Shown here piece by piece: positions 11,032 through 20,034 of a DNA stretch of 64,000 nucleotides. The stretch's first letter is position 1. Every line of letters starts with the position of its first letter. The notes under the pieces are model-generated. The model made no database searches and was not told where the DNA came from. It saw nothing but the letters and a program-made list of their open reading frames with translations. The translations under genes and the position numbers were made by a program. This DNA comes from Alteromonas sp. BL110 (lineage in GTDB: Bacteria > Pseudomonadota > Gammaproteobacteria > Enterobacterales > Alteromonadaceae), in NCBI RefSeq assembly GCF_003443615.1, contig NZ_CP031967.1, positions 1,922,001-1,986,000 on the forward strand. The letters are read 5' to 3'.

Positions 11032-12189
11032 GTGAAGATCATAATTTTAAATGAGTCAAAAGCGCCGGATCCGCTCAATAATGTGGAGAAGCGCTGTGCA
11101 GCTACGCCAAGTAGTGCTCAACGCCTGGTGAAGAAAGGCGCAACTTTACTGCTCGAAACAGGTGCAGGAAAGGGTGCTGGTTATTCAGATAAAGAATATC
11201 AAGATGCAGGCGTTACAATCCTTGATGATATAAACGAAGCATTATCAACAGCAGATATGCTGGTAGCGGTGAATAAACCCACCGATGCACAGCTAGCGTT
11301 GATGAAAAAAGGGGCCATCGTGGTAGGCCATCTTGACCCTTTCTTTCAGCAACCGCTTATTGAGTCTATTGCAGAAAAAGGGCTAACCGCTATTTCTGTC
11401 GAAATGATTCCACGCTCATCTCGCGCTCAGAAAATGGATGCATTGAGCTCGCAGGCGAGCCTTGCAGGTTATGTCATGGTAATGCAGGCAGCGAATCAGT
11501 TGCCATCAATACTCCCTATGATGATGACACCGTCAGGCACCATAAAGCCAGCGAAGGTATTCATTATTGGTGCAGGGGTTGCGGGCCTTCAAGCTATAGC
11601 AACGGCGAAACGTTTAGGCGCAAACGTGCTTGCTTACGACACCCGTGCGGTGGTGACTGAGCAAGTAGAATCGCTAGGTGGTAAGTTCCTTAAGATTGAC
11701 ATTGGGGAAACGGGTCAAACGAAGGACGGTTACGCAAAAGAGCTTACCGATGAACAAAAAGCAAAGCAGCAAGAAGCGCAGCGCGACGCGATTGCCGACT
11801 CTGACATTGTTATAACTACCGCCCAACTATTTGGTCGCAAGCCGCCCGTACTTATTTCAAAAGATACGTTAGCACTAATGAAACCAGGTAGTGTGGTGGT
11901 TGATATGGCGGCTACATCGGGCGGCAACGTTGAAGGTTCGGTTGCTGGTGAAACAGTCGAAGTTAACGGTGTAAAGGTAATCGGTAACGGTAATTGGAGC
12001 CAGTTTGTGGCTAAAGCCGCCACGGATATGTACGCCAATAACATCTATAACCTTGTCGATGAATTCTTTGATGATGAAACCAAAACCTTTGGGCTGAATC
12101 TAGAAGACGACATTCTGGCCGGTTGTGTTATTACCCACGACGGTAACATTACCAACGACATGCTTAACAACGCATACAAAGGAGCCTAA
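11032..12189 (+). CDS. pntAA: NAD(P) transhydrogenase subunit alpha 1
   Basis: This is the NAD(H)-binding domain I of the proton-translocating transhydrogenase, which uses the proton gradient to make NADPH from NADH. The 385-residue product has the Rossmann motif VFIIGAGVAGLQAIATAKRLGA and the substrate loop PRSSRAQKMDALSSQA. It ends before the membrane part, which is a separate gene, unlike E. coli PntA (510 residues). The start is GTG at 11032 with GAGGAGGTG upstream. It is the first of three tightly packed genes. Confidence 0.96.
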   Translation: MKIIILNESKAPDPLNNVEKRCAATPSSAQRLVKKGATLLLETGAGKGAGYSDKEYQDAGVTILDDINEALSTADMLVAVNKPTDAQLALMKKGAIVVGHLDPFFQQPLIESIAEKGLTAISVEMIPRSSRAQKMDALSSQASLAGYVMVMQAANQLPSILPMMMTPSGTIKPAKVFIIGAGVAGLQAIATAKRLGANVLAYDTRAVVTEQVESLGGKFLKIDIGETGQTKDGYAKELTDEQKAKQQEAQRDAIADSDIVITTAQLFGRKPPVLISKDTLALMKPGSVVVDMAATSGGNVEGSVAGETVEVNGVKVIGNGNWSQFVAKAATDMYANNIYNLVDEFFDDETKTFGLNLEDDILAGCVITHDGNITNDMLNNAYKGA

Positions 12190-12191
12190 TC

Positions 12192-12473
12192 ATGGAAATC
12201 ATTTATTTACTTTTCATTGTGCTACTGGCTGCTTTTTTGGGTTTTGAGTTAATTCGAAAAGTGCCCGCTACATTACATACGCCTTTGATGTCTGGCTCTA
12301 ACGCAATATCGGGTATTACTTTGGTCGGAGCATTGGTTGCCTCGGGTAGCGACAACAATTTGCTAACCACCATTCTTGGTACCGCTGCGGTTGCGCTAGC
12401 CAGCATCAATGTGGTGGGCGGCTATCTTGTTACCGATCGCATGCTTGGCATGTTTAAGAAAAAAGATAAATAA
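12192..12473 (+). CDS. pntAB: NAD(P) transhydrogenase subunit alpha 2
   Basis: This 93-residue membrane subunit corresponds to the C-terminal helices of E. coli PntA. It has three to four hydrophobic segments and the family stretch HTPLMSGSNAISGI, which lines the proton channel. It starts 2 bp after pntAA, and pntB follows 11 bp later. The split arrangement resembles that known in Rhodospirillum rubrum. Confidence 0.95.
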   Translation: MEIIYLLFIVLLAAFLGFELIRKVPATLHTPLMSGSNAISGITLVGALVASGSDNNLLTTILGTAAVALASINVVGGYLVTDRMLGMFKKKDK

Positions 12474-12484
12474 GGAGTACGCAA

Positions 12485-13873
12485 GTGAGTGATATCGTAA
12501 CTGTAATAAACCTTGCGTATGTAGTTGCTGCGGCACTATTTATCCTGGGACTTAAATTACTTAGCCATCCAGATACTGCTAAGAAAGGTAACTTCATTTC
12601 TGCTATTGGTATGCTGGTTGCTGTGGTTGTTACCCTGCTTGACCAGCAAATTATAAGCTACCACTATATCCTTTTAGGGTTTGTACTTGGCGGCGCTTTT
12701 GGCGCGTGGAAAGCCAAAACCGTTGAAATGACAGCTATGCCTGAAATGGTGTCGTTATTTAATGGCTTTGGCGGTGCAGCCTCATTACTTCTGGGTTGGG
12801 CGACATTAGCGGGAATGAGCCTAATCACGCTTAAAACCGAAAGTGCATTTACCTTTATTACCCTGTTTTTCACAATTTTGGTGGGGGGGATTACGTTCTC
12901 TGGCTCGGTGGTAGCGTGGGGGAAACTGTCGGGCAAAATGAGCTCTAAAGCCGTGATTTTTACAGGGCTTCGTGAACTAAGTATTTTGCACTTAGTCGGT
13001 ATGGTAGTGATTGGTTATTTCTTCACTACCGACCCAAGTAACCCTCTTTGGATATATTGTGCAATTGCCTTGTCACTAAGCTTCGGCTTGTGGGCGACCA
13101 TTTCTATTGGTGGTGCTGACATGCCAGTGGTTATTGCGCTTTTAAACAGCTACTCGGGCGTTGCTGCGTCGGCGGCAGGCTTGGCTACTGGTAACACAAT
13201 ATTAATTGTTACCGGCCTATTAGTGGGTGCTTCAGGTTTAATTCTTACCAATATAATGTGTAAGGCAATGAACCGTTCACTGATGAATGTCTTATTGTCT
13301 GGTTTTGCGAAGCCAGTAGAACCGGGCGAAAAGATTGAAGGCGAAATTAAAGTATTAGCTGCGCAAGATGCATTTTATGTATTAGAAGCCGCGCAAGCCG
13401 TACTGGTGGTGCCTGGCTATGGTATGGCAGTTGCGCAAGCGCAGCATGCGGTACGTGAACTTCAATCTCTATTAGAAGAAAACGGCTGTACGGTCGATTA
13501 CGCCATTCACGCGGTAGCAGGGCGTATGCCGGGTCACATGAACGTGCTATTGGCAGAAGCCGATGTGCCTTATGATCAACTGTACGAAATGGACGACGTA
13601 AACCCGCGTATGGAAAACTATGATGTGGTTATCGTTATTGGCGCGAACGACGTGGTTAACCCTGCGGCCAAAGAGATGAAGGGTAGCCCTATTTACGGTA
13701 TGCCAGTTATCGAAGCCCATCGTGCGAAAACAGTCTTTGTACTTAAGCGCTCTGCGAATGCTGGCTTTGCCGGTGTAGACAACCCGCTATTTTTCAAAGA
13801 CAACACACGCATGGTATTAGGTGACGCTAAGGACACTATAAACAGTATTATCCGAGAGTTCGGCGACGATTAA
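12485..13873 (+). CDS. pntB: NAD(P) transhydrogenase subunit beta
   Basis: The 462-residue product has nine or so membrane helices in its N-terminal half and the NADP(H)-binding domain III at the C-terminus. The fingerprint VPGYGMAVAQAQ and the VIGANDVVNPAA segment contact NADP(H). It completes pntAA-pntAB-pntB. The GTG start at 12485 follows AAGGAG. A strong terminator lies 30 bp downstream. Confidence 0.97.
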   Translation: MSDIVTVINLAYVVAAALFILGLKLLSHPDTAKKGNFISAIGMLVAVVVTLLDQQIISYHYILLGFVLGGAFGAWKAKTVEMTAMPEMVSLFNGFGGAASLLLGWATLAGMSLITLKTESAFTFITLFFTILVGGITFSGSVVAWGKLSGKMSSKAVIFTGLRELSILHLVGMVVIGYFFTTDPSNPLWIYCAIALSLSFGLWATISIGGADMPVVIALLNSYSGVAASAAGLATGNTILIVTGLLVGASGLILTNIMCKAMNRSLMNVLLSGFAKPVEPGEKIEGEIKVLAAQDAFYVLEAAQAVLVVPGYGMAVAQAQHAVRELQSLLEENGCTVDYAIHAVAGRMPGHMNVLLAEADVPYDQLYEMDDVNPRMENYDVVIVIGANDVVNPAAKEMKGSPIYGMPVIEAHRAKTVFVLKRSANAGFAGVDNPLFFKDNTRMVLGDAKDTINSIIREFGDD

Positions 13874-13903
13874 TACGGCGTATACCTTTTATAGGCTATT
13901 TAT

Positions 13904-13933
13904 AAAGACCTGCGAAGATGCAGGTCTTTTTTT
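13904..13933 (+). terminator. Intrinsic terminator of the pnt operon
   Basis: Ten-bp arms AAAGACCTGC and GCAGGTCTTT enclose a 6-base loop and run into a T-tract. Confidence 0.9.
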
Positions 13934-14062
13934 GTTTGGGTATTAAACTCAATTACAACGTACTACAACCTTAGTTGTAGTTAATACGATTCGGCTCTAG
14001 TATGTGAAGGCTACAGAAGTTGAGTTTGCTGTTCATATAGTTGCATAGAGATGTACAAATAA

Positions 14063-14488
14063 ATGTCTACGACCCCTTTTCATATTGAGCCGTTTAGAAA
14101 TTGTATTTTAGTCACGCTTCGCGGCAAGTGGGATATGTCTACAAACATTCAGTATCTCGCTAAACTCTCTGATTGCTTGAAAACCCGTAAAGGTAGACCC
14201 TTCCACCTATTTGTAGACATGCGCGGTTGGCAAGTCCCCAATTCTGATACCTTCAATCAAATAAAAGCGCCTATAAAATTAGACCGGCGTAGCCAACTTA
14301 GCGAAACGTGGTTGGAAGATGACGAAACTGATGTTGAACATATCGCGCAGAAGTTTTTTAAATCGCCGGAAATTAATCTGGGATTTGAGCTTGAGCGTAC
14401 TCAAAACATCTCGGAGTTTATAGCGCGTTGTGAAGAAAAAGCAGACAAAATAGTTATAGACTATGTTCGAACATGGATAGGCTCATAA
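14063..14488 (+). CDS. STAS/SpoIIAA-like hypothetical protein
   Basis: The 141-residue soluble product resembles a SpoIIAA/STAS-like fold: an N-terminal beta stretch (ILVTLRGKWDMS), then a helix, then the strand FHLFVDMRGW, and a C-terminal helix. Such proteins often take part in anti-anti-sigma type switches, but no partner kinase or phosphatase is adjacent. It stands alone between the pnt terminator and speA. Assignment is tentative and based on predicted secondary-structure pattern only. Confidence 0.6.
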   Translation: MSTTPFHIEPFRNCILVTLRGKWDMSTNIQYLAKLSDCLKTRKGRPFHLFVDMRGWQVPNSDTFNQIKAPIKLDRRSQLSETWLEDDETDVEHIAQKFFKSPEINLGFELERTQNISEFIARCEEKADKIVIDYVRTWIGS

Positions 14489-14644
14489 AGGCTGGCGTTC
14501 GATAAACAAAATTAGTCGCGACAATAGATATTTTACATCGCAACAACGCTCGCGTTCAGCCATGTGTTGTCTATAATACCCGGCTTATTTTCGCACTTAC
14601 TTTGCTAGGTATTAACCTAGCCCACTTACACATAGGTGAATAAA

Positions 14645-16555
14645 TTGTCAGATTGGAGCATCGAAGAAGCGGAGCGCGTCTATGGCGTGTCTCAATGGGG
14701 TGGTGGCTATTTTCAAATTGGTGAAAACGGCAATGTCCATATTACCCCTGTTCCTGAAGATCCTAGCATTCGAATCGACTTTAATTCGGTAATAGAAGAT
14801 ATCCGCAAAGAGGGCGTACAGTTTCCTGTTGTTGTGCGTTTTCACGACATTTTGCGCTCTCAAGTGGCCGGTTTAAACAAAGCCTTTAGAAGCTCAATCG
14901 CAGAAGCGGAATACCAAGGCCAGTATCAAGGTGTGTATCCGGTAAAAGTCAATCAAATGCGTGAAGTGGTTGAAGAAATTGTTGATGCAGGTAAACCTTA
15001 CAATTACGGCTTAGAGGCAGGTTCGAAAGCTGAACTACTTACCGTATTGGCAATGAATACCAACGAAGACTCGTTGACAATCCTTAATGGCTATAAAGAC
15101 GATGAAGTGATGCGTCTTGCACTGTTAGGCAGAAAGCTTGGACGCCGAGTGGTTGTGGTAGTGGAAAAGTATACCGAACTGCTTTTACTCGTGAAAATTT
15201 CAAAAGAGCTAAACATCGACCCTATTATCGGTGTGCGCTCTAAAATGACCGTGAAAGGTCGTGGTAAGTGGGAAAGCTCAGGTGGTGAGCGTGCAAAATT
15301 CGGTTTAACCATTACAGAAATCATCAACGCAGCCCGCTATCTTGAAGAGCAGGGCATGGCTCACTGTTTAAAGCTGCTCCACTTCCATATTGGCAGCCAG
15401 TTAACTGACATTCGCGCCGTTAAAGAAGCGGTAACCGAAGGTGCGCGTATTTACGCAGACCTTCATAAAATGGGCTTTGCGCTGGATTATGTTGATGTGG
15501 GTGGTGGTCTTGGTATCGACTACGACGGCAGTAACTCAACGAATGAGTCATCACGTAACTACAGCATGCAAGAATACGTTGCCGATGTCGTCTATGGCAT
15601 GAAGGAAATGTGCGACCTTGAAGGCGTACCGCATCCGCATTTGGTAAGTGAAAGCGGGCGTGCAATCACTGCTCATCACAGCTGCGTTATTACAGAAATT
15701 GTGGGCGAGATTAAGTCTAATGCATCGCATATGGACACGTCTGCAAAAGAAGGCGAGCACTTCTTTTTGAAAAACATGCGTGAACTTGCTGATACGTTTG
15801 ATGAACAAACAAATATGCACGAAATTTACAACGACGCTTCTCAGTATAAAGAGCAAGCGCTCGATGCGTTTAAGCTGCGCGTACTCACGTTAGAAGAGTT
15901 GGGCAAAATAGAAACGCTTTACTGGGATATCATGGGGCGCTTACAGAAATGGTATCGTAACGAAGAATACGTACCAGAAGAGCTACAAGAGCTAGATTAT
16001 AGTTTGTCGTCTCAGTATCTGTGCAACTTCTCTGTGTTTCAGTCGGCTGCAGATACGTGGGCTATAGATCAGCTTCTGCCAGTAGTGCCACTTATACGCA
16101 TGAACGAAGAACCCACGGTTAATTGCTCGCTAGTGGATATAACCTGTGATAGCGACGGTAAAATCGACCAGTTCACTATTGGTCGCGAGATCACTGATGT
16201 GCTGCCAATGCATCCACTTAAGAAAGACGAGCCTTATTACATTGGTTTGTTCTTAACGGGCGCGTATCAAGACGTCATGGGCGACATGCATAATCTGTTC
16301 GGTCGCTTAAATGAAGTGCATATTTACAGCTACGATGACGATCCGGAAGATTTCTACATTGAAGAAGTGGTGAAAGGTTCGTCGGTAGAAGATGTGCTTA
16401 ACGTTATGCAATATAACCCGCGAGCAATGGCATCAGATGTGAAGCGTATGATAGACAAGCACGTGTGGGACGGGAACTTAAACCCTCGTGAGGGTGTTCG
16501 CTGGACTGATTTCTACGAGAAGTGCTTAGCGGGTTACACTTACCTTAAGCAATAA
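14645..16555 (+). CDS. speA: Biosynthetic arginine decarboxylase
   Basis: SpeA is a PLP-dependent fold-III decarboxylase converting arginine to agmatine, the first step of putrescine synthesis by the agmatine route. The product is about 636 residues. It shows the PLP-lysine motif YPVKVNQ, the segments EAGSKAELL and HFHIGSQL, and the Gly-rich phosphate loop DVGGGLGIDYDG. The start is taken as TTG 14645 because TAGGTGA sits 5 bases before it; an in-frame GTG at 14636 would add three residues but lacks a ribosome-binding site. A hairpin terminator follows. Confidence 0.95.
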   Translation: MSDWSIEEAERVYGVSQWGGGYFQIGENGNVHITPVPEDPSIRIDFNSVIEDIRKEGVQFPVVVRFHDILRSQVAGLNKAFRSSIAEAEYQGQYQGVYPVKVNQMREVVEEIVDAGKPYNYGLEAGSKAELLTVLAMNTNEDSLTILNGYKDDEVMRLALLGRKLGRRVVVVVEKYTELLLLVKISKELNIDPIIGVRSKMTVKGRGKWESSGGERAKFGLTITEIINAARYLEEQGMAHCLKLLHFHIGSQLTDIRAVKEAVTEGARIYADLHKMGFALDYVDVGGGLGIDYDGSNSTNESSRNYSMQEYVADVVYGMKEMCDLEGVPHPHLVSESGRAITAHHSCVITEIVGEIKSNASHMDTSAKEGEHFFLKNMRELADTFDEQTNMHEIYNDASQYKEQALDAFKLRVLTLEELGKIETLYWDIMGRLQKWYRNEEYVPEELQELDYSLSSQYLCNFSVFQSAADTWAIDQLLPVVPLIRMNEEPTVNCSLVDITCDSDGKIDQFTIGREITDVLPMHPLKKDEPYYIGLFLTGAYQDVMGDMHNLFGRLNEVHIYSYDDDPEDFYIEEVVKGSSVEDVLNVMQYNPRAMASDVKRMIDKHVWDGNLNPREGVRWTDFYEKCLAGYTYLKQ

Positions 16556-16618
16556 GACGGATTAGTAAGCAATCGAGAGCCTACTATTACTTAATATTTG
16601 AGTTCAGCAGACTCATTG

Positions 16619-16656
16619 AGCCGATGCCGCTACTACTTAGCTGCGTCGGCTTTTTT
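16619..16656 (+). terminator. Terminator of speA, inside the end of the convergent gene
   Basis: Nine-bp arms (AGCCGATGC at 16619-16627 and GCGTCGGCT at 16643-16651, one G-T pair) run into six T residues. The right arm lies inside the 3' end of the reverse-strand serine hydrolase gene. Confidence 0.75.
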
Positions 16657-17781
16657 CAAATAGCGCTTCCAAAGTTCCGCTGTTGTAGAATTAATCATAT
16701 TCGACTCTGCGTTCATCAGCATCACATAGCCTACTTTTCTCTCGGGCATAAACGCCACATCGGCGCGATAGCCTTTTACCCAGCCTCCATGATAGTTAAG
16801 CTGCACGCCATTTAAGTCATAAATACGCCAGCCTAAACCATAGTGAGCGTCGCTAATCATGCCGCGCCAGCCCCTGCGATAGGTTTCGCGCTTTGTTCTG
16901 ACTCGTTTTGTTGTGACATAGTCCACCATTTCATCAGAAATCACCGTTGGGAATTCGCCAAGCAGTGCCTGCAAATAAATGGTCATATCTGAAATACTGG
17001 CATTAACACCTGCAGCGGGGGAAAAGCGGTAGTAGTTGCTTTCCACTTTTCCTTCACGCCATTTATTTCTGGCAATAGCAATATGAGGTTGTGCCCACGA
17101 CTGTGATGCAAGCAATCCGCCTTTGCCCACGCTGGCGGTCTTCATGCCTAATGGTGAGAAAAGGTTTGCCTGAAGCTGGCGCGAGTACGAGGTATTGTTG
17201 TTGCTAAAGTAGTACTCCAACGCGCCGAAAAGTGCATTTTGATAGGTGTAACATTCGCCAGGTGCGCACAGGGGTTCAAGCTCACCAAGGGATTTCAATA
17301 CGCGTTCTAACGAATAGTCGGCTTCAATCAGGTTGTCGTAGGCATTGGGCATAAAGCCACTGGATTGCCCTACAATGTGTTGTAGCTGAAGCGCACCCAT
17401 TCCTTTACCTGTGAAAGGAATATCGGGCAATAACGTCGAGATGGGGGTTTCCCAGCTAAGTTGGTTTTTCTCTACCAGTTTTGCCGATAGAAGGGCGGTG
17501 AAGGTTTTTGAAACAGAGGCTAGCCTGAATACTGTATCTTCGGTAACTTTCTTACCGCCTTTCTTACGGGTTTTTCCGTAAACGTAAACTCGCGGCGCTT
17601 TTCCCTGTTCGTAAAACACAAATGCATAACCAGGGACATTGTATTTTGTCGCTTCTTTTTTAACGTGTTTTGCATAGTCATCTAACCAATCAGCAGAAGC
17701 ACTTTGCGTTATGACCATAAGTGTTGCAAATAGCCATAGTGGAGCCAGGCTCAGTAGTGAGAAGCGCGAAGAGTTCAGCAT
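16633..17781 (-). CDS. Serine hydrolase of the beta-lactamase class C / penicillin-binding family
   Basis: The 382-residue exported protein has a signal peptide (about residues 8-30) and the serine-hydrolase triad motifs: SVSK at 89-92 (SxxK), YTYQN (YxN) and YHGGW (HxG replacing KTG). These motifs are shared by class C beta-lactamases, esterases and D-amino peptidases, so the substrate cannot be called from sequence alone. It is monocistronic, convergent with speA and sharing its terminator region. Basic clusters (RKKGGKK, KRVRTKRETYRR) are notable. Confidence 0.85.
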   Translation of the reverse strand: MLNSSRFSLLSLAPLWLFATLMVITQSASADWLDDYAKHVKKEATKYNVPGYAFVFYEQGKAPRVYVYGKTRKKGGKKVTEDTVFRLASVSKTFTALLSAKLVEKNQLSWETPISTLLPDIPFTGKGMGALQLQHIVGQSSGFMPNAYDNLIEADYSLERVLKSLGELEPLCAPGECYTYQNALFGALEYYFSNNNTSYSRQLQANLFSPLGMKTASVGKGGLLASQSWAQPHIAIARNKWREGKVESNYYRFSPAAGVNASISDMTIYLQALLGEFPTVISDEMVDYVTTKRVRTKRETYRRGWRGMISDAHYGLGWRIYDLNGVQLNYHGGWVKGYRADVAFMPERKVGYVMLMNAESNMINSTTAELWKRYLKKADAAK

Positions 17782-18004
17782 ATAGTCAGCTCATTGTGCC
17801 TGTGACTTCAAGGTTACTTCACAGGGCGTTCATTATTATTATCTCGTTATTATGCGTTTAGCCGCATCAATGATCAAATGTCGCTAATTATACTCACTGA
17901 TACTACCCCTTGATTTTATAGAGTACCGATTTTGTCGTACTTAAAAATTAAAGACACGATACACTATGCTCTGGTAACAAGTTAAAGGCGAGCGCTGCAT
18001 ACTT

Positions 18005-19459
18005 ATGTTAGATAACGATGTTGTGCAAGATGAAGAGGTTTCACAAAGCGAAAGTTTAGCTGAGTCTGTGTTTTCCAAAGCGAGACTTAGCAGAGATCCG
18101 CGTTTTGACGGTCGATTTTTCGTTGCAGTAAAAACGACGGGCATTTTTTGCAGGCCCATTTGCCCAGCACGCTTGCCTAAAGAAGAGAATGTTACCTATT
18201 TCGAACATGCGACGCAGGCCATGGCGCAAGGCTATCGCCCTTGCTTTCGGTGCCGACCCGACAGCGCGCCTCATTCTGCGGCTTGGAAAGGTGTGGGAGC
18301 AACTGTAAGTCGAGCGCTATCGCTATTATCTGCTATTCCTATAGAGAGTGTGGCAGATATTGCCTGTCGTTTGGGTATAAGTGAGCGCTACTTAAATAAG
18401 CTGGTCGTCAATGCGGTAGGTATATCGCCTAAACAGTTTCAAAACATGCAGCGCGCTTTGTTTGCAAAACAGCTTATTCAACAAACCCATTTGTCTATGA
18501 CGGATGTATCGGTAACCGCAGGTTATCAGTCGCTTAGGCAATTACAGCGAGCGGTAGAACAATATTGCGGAGCCTCGCCGACCAAGCTTAGAAAAAAGCA
18601 GGATACTGAACATAAGTCGATATCCTTGTTTCTTGCTTATCGCCCTCCGTATAACTGGTCTTATGTACGTGATTTTTTAGCAGCGCGCGCCATTGAAGGT
18701 ATGGAACGAGTGACCAAAAACAGCTACCAACGCTATTTTTCAAGTCAGTCCAGTGTAGGGGTCTTCAAAGCAGAACATGATGAGGCGCGTAACGGTTTCA
18801 ATGTTCACATTGATATGCTGGATTTGGGCGCTCTTCATACCGTAATAGAAAACATAAAGCTGGTTCTAGACCTTCTCGCCGACCCACTATTAATAGAGCA
18901 AAGCCTATTGCAGGCAGGGCTGTCACAAGAGCAGTTAACATCAGGTCTACGCCTCCCTAGCGCGTGGAGTGTATTTGAAAGCGGTTGCCGCGCTATTGTC
19001 GGGCAGCAAGTCAGTGTAAAAGCGGCTATTGGGCAGGTAACGTTACTGGTACATCAGCTAGGCGAAAGGGTACCAAGCGTAATGTCTTCACACGGCTTTG
19101 GTACGGAGGTAAGTGAACACTACAGCTTTCCTACACCAGAAGCTGTCGTGGCCAATAACCTAGAGTTTTTACGCATGCCACAGGCGCGAAAAAACGCGCT
19201 GCGCAGCTTTGCGCAATTGTTTGTTGGCGATAGCATGCCAGCACATGAAGATATTCTTGCCATTAAGGGCGTGGGCCCATGGACACTAGATTATCTAAAA
19301 ATGCGTGGTGAGAGAAACCCAGATATTTATCTGGATGGCGATTTAATTGTTCGTAAAGTGGCACAGCAGTATCCGATTGAGCCTAATAAAGCCGCTCCGT
19401 GGCGCAGTTATTTAACCCTTCAGCTTTGGCAACTTAGCAACCAGCAAAAAGAGTCTTAA
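18005..19459 (+). CDS. Ada-type metal-binding/AraC domain fused to AlkA 3-methyladenine DNA glycosylase
   Basis: Three domains are visible in 484 residues. The N-terminal Ada Zn domain has Cys49, Cys53, Cys80 and Cys83, with the same spacing as Ada Cys38/42/69/72, so methyl-phosphotriester sensing is likely. An AraC-type helix-turn-helix follows (about 95-195), then an AlkA N-terminal and HhH-GPD glycosylase domain (about 205-480) with GVGPWTLDYLKMRG and the Asp in LDGDLIVRK. It would couple sensing of methylation damage to base excision. ogt follows 2 bp later, together forming an alkylation-repair operon. Confidence 0.93.
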   Translation: MLDNDVVQDEEVSQSESLAESVFSKARLSRDPRFDGRFFVAVKTTGIFCRPICPARLPKEENVTYFEHATQAMAQGYRPCFRCRPDSAPHSAAWKGVGATVSRALSLLSAIPIESVADIACRLGISERYLNKLVVNAVGISPKQFQNMQRALFAKQLIQQTHLSMTDVSVTAGYQSLRQLQRAVEQYCGASPTKLRKKQDTEHKSISLFLAYRPPYNWSYVRDFLAARAIEGMERVTKNSYQRYFSSQSSVGVFKAEHDEARNGFNVHIDMLDLGALHTVIENIKLVLDLLADPLLIEQSLLQAGLSQEQLTSGLRLPSAWSVFESGCRAIVGQQVSVKAAIGQVTLLVHQLGERVPSVMSSHGFGTEVSEHYSFPTPEAVVANNLEFLRMPQARKNALRSFAQLFVGDSMPAHEDILAIKGVGPWTLDYLKMRGERNPDIYLDGDLIVRKVAQQYPIEPNKAAPWRSYLTLQLWQLSNQQKES

Positions 19460-19461
19460 TC

Positions 19462-19974
19462 ATGACATACACAGGTTTCGTAAATAGTGTTCAAGGCCCA
19501 GTCAAAGTAGAGGCGACTGATGAGGGAGTAACGGCCATCGCGTTTTTAAGTACAAATGAAGCTAAGCAATACAACTCCCTTGATGGTGAGGTTTACGCCC
19601 ACACGCATTTATGTGCTAACGCAATTACCGATGAAGCGTGCTGTCAGCTTAAGGCGTATTTCGACGGAAAGCTTCAGGAGTTCGATTTACCGCTTACACT
19701 GAAGGGGACTGCGTTTCAAACCCAAGTCTGGAAGGCTTTACAACAAGTGAAGTATGGTGAAACGGCCAGCTATTTAGATATCGCAAAGGCCATCGGCAAC
19801 CCTAAAGCCGTTAGGGCCGTGGGTATGGCAAATGGTCGTAACCCTATTGCTATTGTAGTGCCTTGCCATCGTATAATTGGCAGTAATAAAACCCTAACAG
19901 GCTACGCAGGTGGATTGCCCCGAAAGCAGTATTTACTCAATTTAGAGGAAGCCCAAGGGGTGCTCGGGTTATAA
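19462..19974 (+). CDS. ogt: Methylated-DNA-protein-cysteine methyltransferase
   Basis: This suicide enzyme transfers the methyl group from O6-methylguanine to its own cysteine. The 170-residue product carries the active-site motif PCHRIIG with acceptor Cys135, the helix-turn-helix GNPKAVRAVG and the RNPIAIVVP strand. It directly follows the Ada-AlkA fusion gene (2 bp gap), so the two are probably cotranscribed in response to alkylation damage. Confidence 0.95.
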   Translation: MTYTGFVNSVQGPVKVEATDEGVTAIAFLSTNEAKQYNSLDGEVYAHTHLCANAITDEACCQLKAYFDGKLQEFDLPLTLKGTAFQTQVWKALQQVKYGETASYLDIAKAIGNPKAVRAVGMANGRNPIAIVVPCHRIIGSNKTLTGYAGGLPRKQYLLNLEEAQGVLGL

Positions 19975-19979
19975 GAGAG

Positions 19980-20034
19980 TGGTCATAAGAGATGGTGATA
20001 AGGGAATGGTGATAAAAGAATGGCAATAAGAGAC
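19980..20034 (+). repeat. Four tandem 13-14 bp repeats spanning the eamA start codon
   Basis: Units beginning TGGTCATAAG, TGGTGATAAG, TGGTGATAAA and TGGCAATAAG start at 19980, 19993, 20007 and 20021. The last unit contains the start region of the EamA gene, so the translation-start region looks duplicated several times. Confidence 0.75.
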
